From the NCBI GenBank assembly GCA_025351675.1, contig JANXVK010000222.1, forward strand, positions 1 through 12,252: a stretch of 12,252 bases of DNA. Direction: 5' to 3'. The notes under the pieces are model-generated. The model saw only the letters and a list, made by a program, of their open reading frames with translations, did not search any database and was not told the DNA's origin. The position numbers and the translations under genes are program-made. Source of the stretch: Rhizobacter sp. GTDB lineage: Bacteria > Pseudomonadota > Gammaproteobacteria > Burkholderiales > Burkholderiaceae_C. Shown one piece after another: positions 6,904 through 12,252 of this stretch; the first letter of the stretch is position 1; every line of letters starts with the position of its first letter.

Positions 6904-6937
6904 GGCCCGATCGGGGATGACCCGTCGGGCCTTGTTT
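6904..6937 (+). terminator. Intrinsic terminator / attenuator between livK and livH
   Basis: GGCCCGA-T-CGGG (6904-6915, one bulged T) pairs with CCCGTCGGGCC (6921-6931) around a 5-base loop, giving 11 base pairs. TTGTTT follows directly (6932-6937). It sits 20 bases after the livK stop and 75 bases before livH. Partial termination here would give more binding protein than permease, the usual need of such importers. Confidence 0.7.
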
Positions 6938-7012
6938 GTCACTGTCGTCGGCTCGAACTGACCTGATTCCCTGCAAGCGCCCGCCCGGACGCATCTCCCG
7001 AGACCGCCCACG

Positions 7013-8047
7013 ATGGAGTTCTTCACGATATCGATGCTCAACGGCCTGAGCTACGGGCTGTTGCTGTTCATGCTGAGTTCGGGCCTGACCCTGATCTTCA
7101 GCATGATGGGCGTGCTGAATTTTGCGCACGCGAGTTTCTACATGGTTGGTGCCTACGTCGCGTACTCGATCACGCGCATCGTCGGCTTCTGGCCGGGCCT
7201 GTTCCTGGCCCCGCTGGTGGTCGCAGCACTCGGCGCGGCGTTCGAGAAATACTGCCTGCGCCGGGTTCACAAGTTCGGCCACGTGCCCGAACTGTTGATC
7301 ACCTTCGGCCTGTCGTACGTGATGCTCGAACTGGTGCAGCTTATCTGGGGCCGCACCGCAGTCAACTTCCAGCCGCCTGAGGCCCTGCGCGGCCCGATGT
7401 TCACGTTGATCAATTCGTCTGTCGACGGCCTGCGCCTCGTATGGGGCGCCGCGCCGGCGGCAATGTGCTCGGCGGCCGACGCCGCGGTGCGTGTCGTCTG
7501 CTCGCCGTTCCCGGCGACACGCGGTTTCATGATGTTGATCGCGCTGATCATGCTGGTCGCGCTGTGGCTGATGCTCACGCGCACCCGCATCGGTTTGGTG
7601 ATCCAGAGCGCGCTGACGCACCCGGAGATGGTCGAGTCGCTCGGCCACAACGTGCCGCGCGTGTTCATGCTGGTGTTCGGCGCCGGTGCCGGCCTGGCCG
7701 GCCTGGCCGGCGTGATCGGCGGCAGCACCTTCGTGACCGAGCCGTCGATGGCGGCGACGGTCGGTTCGGTGATCTTCGTCGTCGTCGTGGTCGGCGGCAT
7801 GGGCTCGCTGGCCGGCGCGTTCGTCGCGTCGATCCTGATCGGTGTGTTGCAGACCTTTGCGGTCGCGCTCGACTACTCGGTGTTCAGCGTGCTGAAGAAC
7901 ATCGGCGTGACGCTCGGGCCTGCGGCTGCCGACCATTCGCTGCTGAAGCTGACGCTGGCGCAGGTCGCGCCGATTCTTCCGTACCTCTTCCTGGTGCTGA
8001 TCCTGATCTTCAGGCCCAAGGGTCTGATGGGCACGAGAGAGGGCTGA
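7013..8047 (+). CDS. livH: Branched-chain amino acid-type ABC transporter permease LivH
   Basis: The 344-residue inner-membrane permease forms half of the translocation channel. The N-terminus FFTISMLNGLSYGLLLFMLSSGLTLIF...VLNFAHASFYMVGAY is the LivH hallmark. The cytoplasmic coupling loop that contacts the ATPases is around LTHPEMVESLGHNVPRV (201-217). It is followed by GAGAGLAGLAGVIGG (223-237) and VVGGMGSLAGAFVAS (259-273). The end RPKGLMG (334-340) is typical. E. coli LivH is about 308 residues; the excess here comes mainly from loops at about 136-170 (with Cys152 and Cys163) and 284-318. The frame from 7013 has only a weak ribosome site. The stop is four bases before livM. Confidence 0.93.
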   Translation: MEFFTISMLNGLSYGLLLFMLSSGLTLIFSMMGVLNFAHASFYMVGAYVAYSITRIVGFWPGLFLAPLVVAALGAAFEKYCLRRVHKFGHVPELLITFGLSYVMLELVQLIWGRTAVNFQPPEALRGPMFTLINSSVDGLRLVWGAAPAAMCSAADAAVRVVCSPFPATRGFMMLIALIMLVALWLMLTRTRIGLVIQSALTHPEMVESLGHNVPRVFMLVFGAGAGLAGLAGVIGGSTFVTEPSMAATVGSVIFVVVVVGGMGSLAGAFVASILIGVLQTFAVALDYSVFSVLKNIGVTLGPAAADHSLLKLTLAQVAPILPYLFLVLILIFRPKGLMGTREG

Positions 8048-8051
8048 CACC

Positions 8052-9347
8052 ATGAATGCATCAGCCATCAAATACGGGGCCATGGGCCCGCGCGACCTGG
8101 TCATCTGGGGCCTGGGCCTCGTCGTGATGCTCGTGGCGCCGCTGATCTTCAGCAGCAGTCTCGCGATCACGATGCTCTCTCAGATGGGCATCGCGATCGT
8201 TGCCTGCCTGTCGTTCAACATGCTGCTGGGGCAAGGCGGAATGCTCAGCTTCGGCCACGCGGTGTACACGGGCTTGGGCTCGTTCGTCGCGATCCATGCC
8301 CTGAAGGCGATCGGCGACGGGTCGTTCCCGATCCCCGTCGGCCTGCTGCCGCTGGTCGGCGGGGTTGCGGGGTTGTTCTTCGCGGTGCTGTTCGGCTTCG
8401 TCACGACGAAGAAGTCGGGCACGACTTTCGCGATGATCACACTCGGTATCAGCGAACTGGTGTTCGCGGCGTCGCTGATGATGGCCGAGTTCTTCGGCGG
8501 CGAGGCCGGCATCAGCGCGAACCGGGTCATCGGCAAGCCCGTGATGGGCATCAGCTTTGGTCCGCAGATTCAGGTCTATTACCTTCTCGCGATCTACACG
8601 ATCATCTGCACCGCCGGCATGTACGCATTCACGCGCACGCCGCTCGGCCGCATGTTGAACGCGGTGCGCGACAACCCGGAGCGGGTCGAGTTCATCGGCT
8701 ACAGCACGCAGCGGGTGCGCTACTTCTCGTTCATCATCGCTGGCTTCTTCGCCGGCATCGGCGGCGGACTTGCGGCTATCAACTTCGAGATCGTGAATGC
8801 GGCTGACAGCCTGAACGGGCTTCGTTCAGGTGGCTATCTGCTCTTTACCTTTCTGGGTGGCGCGACCTTCTTCTTCGGCCCGATGATCGGCGCCGTGCTG
8901 CTGGTGTTCGCATCTGTGCTGTTGTCCGAACTCAGCAAGGCCTGGCTTTTGTACCTGGGCCTGGTCTTTTTGCTGATGGTGATGTTCGCGCCCGGCGGCG
9001 TCGCCAGCCTGATCATGATGAACGTGCGCGTCGCGTTGTTCGGCAAGTTTCATCGCTTCTACGCGTTGTATGCCGGGCTCATCGTGACCGCGGCCGTCAT
9101 GGTCGCGGGCGCGGCGGCCATTGTCGAAATGATCTATCACATGCAGTTGAACGCTGCCCTCGGCCCGACTGTTCGACTTGCGACCTTCGAGCTCGACACC
9201 TCATCGCCTAAGAGCTGGCTCATTGCTGTCGCGTTGCTGGTCGTCGGCCTGGCACTCTTCGAGGTGGTGCGGCGCCGCTACGTCAAGGTGTGGGGCAAGG
9301 CGCAGGAAGAAATCGAATTCGAAATCAAGCGTCGGGAGACAGCATGA
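8052..9347 (+). CDS. livM: Branched-chain amino acid-type ABC transporter permease LivM with C-terminal extension
   Basis: The 431-residue inner-membrane protein is the second channel subunit. Typical LivM blocks are SFNMLLGQGGMLSFGHAVYTGLGSF (54-78), FAMITLGISELVF (126-138), and the coupling loop LGRMLNAVRDNPERVEFIGYSTQRVRYFSF (198-227). The usual closing stretch is GGATFFFGPMIGAVLLV...FAPGGVASL (269-320). A normal LivM would end close to there. This one continues for over 100 residues with two more hydrophobic segments (about 337-359 and 388-406) and a charged tail rich in Glu, Lys and Arg (407-431). The stop overlaps the livG start as ATGA, so translation is coupled. The extension lies beside the ATPase-contacting side if it ends in the cytoplasm, but its role is unknown. 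Confidence 0.93.
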   Translation: MNASAIKYGAMGPRDLVIWGLGLVVMLVAPLIFSSSLAITMLSQMGIAIVACLSFNMLLGQGGMLSFGHAVYTGLGSFVAIHALKAIGDGSFPIPVGLLPLVGGVAGLFFAVLFGFVTTKKSGTTFAMITLGISELVFAASLMMAEFFGGEAGISANRVIGKPVMGISFGPQIQVYYLLAIYTIICTAGMYAFTRTPLGRMLNAVRDNPERVEFIGYSTQRVRYFSFIIAGFFAGIGGGLAAINFEIVNAADSLNGLRSGGYLLFTFLGGATFFFGPMIGAVLLVFASVLLSELSKAWLLYLGLVFLLMVMFAPGGVASLIMMNVRVALFGKFHRFYALYAGLIVTAAVMVAGAAAIVEMIYHMQLNAALGPTVRLATFELDTSSPKSWLIAVALLVVGLALFEVVRRRYVKVWGKAQEEIEFEIKRRETA

Positions 9348-10111
9348 CGCACGCACTGGAACTCAAGTCGCTGACAAAGACTTTCGGCAAGACCGAAATC
9401 ATTCGCGGCATCGACCTGGCCATCGACGCGGGCGACCGCATCGCCATCATCGGACCCAATGGCGCCGGCAAGTCGACGCTGTTCAACCTCATCAGCGGGC
9501 GGCTTGCACCGACCACCGGCGAGGTGCTCCTGCACGGGCAGCGCATCGACGGCAAACAGCCTTACGAGATCAACCGTCTGGGGTTGTCGCGCAGCTTCCA
9601 GATCACCAACATATTCCCGAAACTGAGCGTTTTCGAGAACCTGCGGTGCGGCGTGCTGTGGAGCCTGGGTGCCGGCTACACGTTCCTGCGCTTCCTGTCG
9701 AAGATGCACGATGCCAACGAGCGCACCGAAGAGCTGGTGCGCCAGGTCGGCCTGGAGAAAAAGCGCAATGTGCTGGCGGTGAACCTCACATACGCAGAAC
9801 AGCGTGCGCTGGAGATCGGCGTGACCATCGCGGGTGGCGCCAGCGTCATCCTGCTGGACGAGCCTACCGCCGGCATGAGCAAGACCGAGACGTCTCACTT
9901 CATCGCGCTCATCAAACAGGTGACGATTGGCAAAACCTTGCTGACGGTGGAGCACGACATGGGCGTGGTGTTCGGCCTGGCCGACAAAATCGCCGTCGTC
10001 GTGTATGGCGAGATCATCGCCTTCGACACTCCCGCCGCTGTGCGCGCCAATGCGCGTGTGCAGGAGGCGTATCTGGGCTCGTCGGTGGCCGATGCACAAG
10101 GGGGCCACTGA
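9344..10111 (+). CDS. livG: Branched-chain amino acid-type ABC transporter ATPase LivG
   Basis: The 255-residue cytoplasmic ATPase energises LivH/LivM together with LivF. Walker A is GPNGAGKST (37-45), the Q-loop is SRSFQITNIF (Gln86), Walker B is VILLDE (168-173, Glu173) and the switch is VEHDM with His204. The signature is LTYAEQ (148-153): the Gly expected at the fourth position (LSGGQ; E. coli LivG LAYGQQ) is Ala151, codon GCA at 9794-9796. The C-terminus is shortened relative to classical LivG but keeps YGEIIAFDTP and EAYLG. The ATG at 9344 overlaps the livM stop (ATGA) and has GGGAG a few bases upstream, which decides this start over an upstream ATG at 9290. Its Walker A, Q-loop and His should build the consensus ATP site with the LivF signature. 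Confidence 0.95.
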   Translation: MTHALELKSLTKTFGKTEIIRGIDLAIDAGDRIAIIGPNGAGKSTLFNLISGRLAPTTGEVLLHGQRIDGKQPYEINRLGLSRSFQITNIFPKLSVFENLRCGVLWSLGAGYTFLRFLSKMHDANERTEELVRQVGLEKKRNVLAVNLTYAEQRALEIGVTIAGGASVILLDEPTAGMSKTETSHFIALIKQVTIGKTLLTVEHDMGVVFGLADKIAVVVYGEIIAFDTPAAVRANARVQEAYLGSSVADAQGGH

Positions 10112-10113
10112 CC

Positions 10114-10809
10114 ATGCTGAAACTTCAAGACATCAACGCTTACTACGGCAAGAGCCACGTGCTGCACGGCGTTTCTTTCGACGTCAACGCCGGCGAAATC
10201 GTCGCGCTCCTGGGTCGCAACGGGTCGGGCCGCTCGACCACCGCCAAGGCGATCATGGGCCTGGTGCATGCCGAGGGCGGCCTGCACTGGAAGGGCCAGG
10301 ACATGCTGCGCAAAAAGGCCTACGAGATTGCGCACATGGGCATCGGCTACGTGCCGGAGAACCGCGACATCTTCTCGAACCTCACGGTGCATCAAAACCT
10401 GTTGCTCGGCCAAAAGGGTTCGGGCAAGGGCAGCCGCTGGAGCTTCAACGACATGTACGAAATGTTCCCGCGCCTGAAAGAGCGGGAGCACACCGAGGCG
10501 GGCGTACTGTCGGGTGGCGAGCAGCAGATGCTCACACTGTGTCGCACGCTGATGGGCGACCCCGATCTCATCATCATCGACGAGCCGACCGAAGGTCTGG
10601 CGCCCAAAATTGTCGAGCTCGTGGGGCAGTATCTGAAGACGCTCAAGGACAAGGGCATCTCGGTTTTGCTGATCGAACAGAAGTTGACCATCGCCATGCG
10701 CATTTCCGATCGGGTGCTGGTCATGGGCCATGGCAGCATCGTTTTCGACGGTACGCCCGACAGCCTGCGCGCAGATTCGGGCACTCGAAAAGAATGGCTC
10801 GAGGTTTAG
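10114..10809 (+). CDS. livF: Branched-chain amino acid-type ABC transporter ATPase LivF with Walker A Lys-to-Arg
   Basis: The 231-residue cytoplasmic ATPase pairs with LivG. Walker A reads GRNGSGRST (34-42): the invariant Lys is Arg40, codon CGC at 10231-10233. The rest is conventional for LivF: GYVPENRDIF (78-87), signature LSGGEQQML (132-140), Walker B LIIIDEP with Glu157, and LLIEQK (185-190), where Gln189 stands at the switch-His position as in other LivF proteins. The end GTPDSLRADSG...WLEV is typical. Length is normal and there is no frameshift, so the gene looks maintained. It begins two bases after the livG stop. Lys-to-Arg at this position usually abolishes or greatly weakens ATP hydrolysis in other ATPases, so this subunit may bind but not turn over nucleotide. 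Confidence 0.95.
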   Translation: MLKLQDINAYYGKSHVLHGVSFDVNAGEIVALLGRNGSGRSTTAKAIMGLVHAEGGLHWKGQDMLRKKAYEIAHMGIGYVPENRDIFSNLTVHQNLLLGQKGSGKGSRWSFNDMYEMFPRLKEREHTEAGVLSGGEQQMLTLCRTLMGDPDLIIIDEPTEGLAPKIVELVGQYLKTLKDKGISVLLIEQKLTIAMRISDRVLVMGHGSIVFDGTPDSLRADSGTRKEWLEV

Positions 10810-10846
10810 CCTCTCGTTGATTTGTCCCCGCAGCGACTGAAGCCGA

Positions 10847-10874
10847 TTGCCGGGCGTTCGTAAACGCCTAAAAT
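10847..10874 (+). promoter_or_regulatory. Candidate sigma70 promoter for the beta-oxidation gene
   Basis: TTGCCG (10847-10852) and TAAAAT (10869-10874) are separated by 16 bases and resemble -35 and -10 boxes. They lie about 60 bases before the ATG at 10937, leaving a T-rich leader (10898-10917) and a ribosome site AAGGA (10925-10929). This suggests that the beta-oxidation gene has its own promoter and is not simply read through from livF. Confidence 0.45.
10853..10868. promoter_or_regulatory. 16-bp inverted repeat inside the promoter spacer
   Basis: GGCGTT (10853-10858) and AACGCC (10863-10868) are exact reverse complements around CGTA. The repeat exactly fills the 16-base spacer between the candidate -35 and -10 boxes, where a bound repressor would block RNA polymerase. 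As RNA it could also form a short hairpin followed by TAAAATTT, so a weak livF terminator is the alternative reading. Confidence 0.4.
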
Positions 10875-10936
10875 TTCATGGAAAAGAACACTCGTGCTTT
10901 TTTCTCCAGTTTTTATTCCCACCTAAGGAACGCCCC

Positions 10937-12252
10937 ATGACGGCTGAATACAAAGTGATCGGCGATGTCGCCGTGATCACCCTGACCAACCCTCCGGTCA
11001 ACGGTCTCGGCTTCGCAACGCGCATCGGCATCACCGATGGCCTCGCCAAGGCAAATGGCGATCCGGCCGTCAAGTCGATCGTGCTCACCGGCGCCGGCAA
11101 GGCGTTCTCCGGCGGTGCCGACATCAAGGAATTCGGCACGCCCAAGGCGCTGCAAGAACCCAATCTGCTGAGCGTGATCCTCTCGCTCGAAGCCTCGGCC
11201 AAACCCATCGTCGCGGCGATTCACTCGGTCTGCATGGGCGGCGGGCTCGAACTGGCACTCGGTTGCCACTACCGCATTGCCGCGCCCGGCACCAGCGTGG
11301 CGCTGCCTGAAGTCAAGCTCGGCCTGATTCCCGGCGCTGGCGGCACGCAGCGCCTGCCGCGCGTGCTCGGCGTCGAGACCGCACTCAACATGATCGTCAG
11401 CGGTGAAGCCGTCAAGAGCGAAGTGCTGGCGAGCCTGCCGGGCCAGAAACTATTCGACAAGCTCGCGTCGTCGCCTGAATCGCTGATGGACGAGGCCGTC
11501 GAGTTAGCCAAGTCGGTCGCCGGCAAGACCGGTGACGCGTTGCCGCTGGTACGGAATCTGCCATGCAAGCATCCGCAAGGCGACGCCTACTTCCAGTTCG
11601 CGAAAAATATGGTCGCCGGTATGTCGAAGAACTACCCGGCGCCCCTTAAGTGCGTCGAGGCCGTGCAGGCCGCGACGACGATGAAGTTCGACGCGGGCAT
11701 GGTGGAAGAGCGCCGTGTGTTCACCGCGCTGATGTTCACTCCCGAGTCGCTGGCATTGCGCCATCTCTTCGTGGCCGAACGTGCCGCCAGCAAGATCCCC
11801 GACGTGGCTGACGACACGCCTCAGCGCGCGGTCAAGTCGGTCGGCGTCATCGGTGCCGGCACCATGGGCGGCGGCATCTCGATGAACTTCCTGAACGCGG
11901 GCGTGCCGGTCAAGATCCTCGAAATGAAGCAGGACGCACTCGACCGCGGCATCGCCACCATCAAGAAGAACTACGAATCGCAGGTCAAGAAGGGCAAGCT
12001 CAAGCAAGACAAGTACGATCAGCGCATGAGCCTGTTGACCACCACGCTGAGCTACGACGATCTGAGCGGCACCGACATGGTCATTGAAGCCGTGTTCGAA
12101 GAAATCGGCGTCAAAGAAGCCGTGTTCAAAGAGCTGGACCGCGTCATGAAGCCAGGTGCGATCTTGGCTTCCAATACTTCCACGCTGGACGTGGACAAGA
12201 TTGCATCTTTTACCAAGCGCCCGCAAGACGTGGTGGGCCTGCATTTCTTCAG
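10937..12252 (+). CDS. Multifunctional enoyl-CoA hydratase / 3-hydroxyacyl-CoA dehydrogenase (FadB/FadJ-like), N-terminal part
   Basis: The first 438 residues are present and the frame is open at the right edge. The enzyme hydrates enoyl-CoA and then oxidises 3-hydroxyacyl-CoA with NAD in fatty-acid or similar acyl-CoA beta-oxidation. The crotonase domain (about 5-190) has SGGADI (58-63) and GGGLELALG (101-109) for the oxyanion hole. Catalytic glutamates are Glu105 and Glu125 ([20 protein letters not shown]), so hydratase activity is expected. The dehydrogenase starts near 298 with the Rossmann motif [11 protein letters not shown] (303-313), then VIEAVFE (382-388) and SNTSTL (412-417). The window ends at GLHFF, where His436 is the usual catalytic His. 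The ATG is supported by AAGGA at 10925-10929. Related full proteins are about 700 residues. FadB, FadJ and peroxisomal MFE-1-like types cannot be separated from this part. Confidence 0.93.
   Translation, partial: MTAEYKVIGDVAVITLTNPPVNGLGFATRIGITDGLAKANGDPAVKSIVLTGAGKAFSGGADIKEFGTPKALQEPNLLSVILSLEASAKPIVAAIHSVCMGGGLELALGCHYRIAAPGTSVALPEVKLGLIPGAGGTQRLPRVLGVETALNMIVSGEAVKSEVLASLPGQKLFDKLASSPESLMDEAVELAKSVAGKTGDALPLVRNLPCKHPQGDAYFQFAKNMVAGMSKNYPAPLKCVEAVQAATTMKFDAGMVEERRVFTALMFTPESLALRHLFVAERAASKIPDVADDTPQRAVKSVGVIGAGTMGGGISMNFLNAGVPVKILEMKQDALDRGIATIKKNYESQVKKGKLKQDKYDQRMSLLTTTLSYDDLSGTDMVIEAVFEEIGVKEAVFKELDRVMKPGAILASNTSTLDVDKIASFTKRPQDVVGLHFF

Noticed and set aside
7691..7708. Tandem 9-bp repeat GGCCTGGCC in livH
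   Set aside because: It encodes the Gly-Leu-Ala repeat of a conserved permease helix, so it is explained by protein composition.
5414..8170. Very long (918-codon) open frame on the minus strand
   Set aside because: It runs antisense through livK and livH, is rich in Arg, His and Gln as expected of a GC-rich shadow frame, and shows no recognisable domain. The plus-strand genes in the same DNA have clear families.
9178..10113. Possible fusion of an upstream frame to livF
   Set aside because: This stretch is a shadow frame of livM and livG in the livF reading frame; LivF homology begins exactly at the ATG at 10114.

Overview
The window is ordinary-looking, GC-rich bacterial chromosome. Protein families and gene order (selO-msrB-yciB-bolA-ppiC; tesA divergent from ybbA; a long-form livKHMGF operon beside a beta-oxidation gene) point to a betaproteobacterium, most likely Burkholderiales. 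This rests on remembered family and synteny patterns, not on a search. I see no tRNA, rRNA, CRISPR array, insertion sequence, phage gene or attachment site.

Layout. (1) 1-197, plus strand: the Pro/Arg-rich C-terminal end of a truncated gene. (2) 222-905, minus strand: a secreted SGNH/GDSL esterase of the TesA type, whose start codon overlaps that of a divergent YbbA-like ABC ATPase (904-1638, plus). (3) 1673-5417, minus strand: a compact five-gene cluster read selO, msrB, yciB, bolA, ppiC, with ATGA and GTGA overlaps at two junctions. A perfect 10-bp hairpin lies between it and ybbA. (4) 5418-5605: a 188-bp divergent regulatory gap with several small inverted repeats. (5) 5606-10809, plus strand: a five-gene branched-chain-amino-acid-type (HAAT) ABC importer with a periplasmic binding protein, two permeases and two ATPases. 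A hairpin with a T-rich tail after the binding-protein gene probably lowers permease expression relative to the binding protein. (6) 10810-10936: a short gap with a sigma70-like promoter and an inverted repeat inside its spacer. (7) 10937-12252, plus strand: the first 438 residues of a multifunctional enoyl-CoA hydratase/3-hydroxyacyl-CoA dehydrogenase, cut off by the window end at its catalytic His motif.

How the genes fit together. The minus-strand cluster combines redox and stress functions (SelO protein AMPylation, MsrB methionine sulfoxide repair, BolA) with envelope functions (YciB, periplasmic parvulin). The liv operon imports an unknown small organic acid or amino acid. The adjacent beta-oxidation enzyme suggests, but does not prove, that the solute or its breakdown product enters CoA-ester metabolism.

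The most interesting signal is in the importer's ATPases. LivF has Arg instead of the invariant Walker A Lys, and LivG has Ala in place of the signature-motif Gly. In the head-to-tail ABC dimer these two changes belong to the same composite ATP site. This predicts an asymmetric importer with one consensus and one degenerate site, an arrangement better known from heterodimeric exporters. I found no clearly undescribed multi-gene system beyond this.
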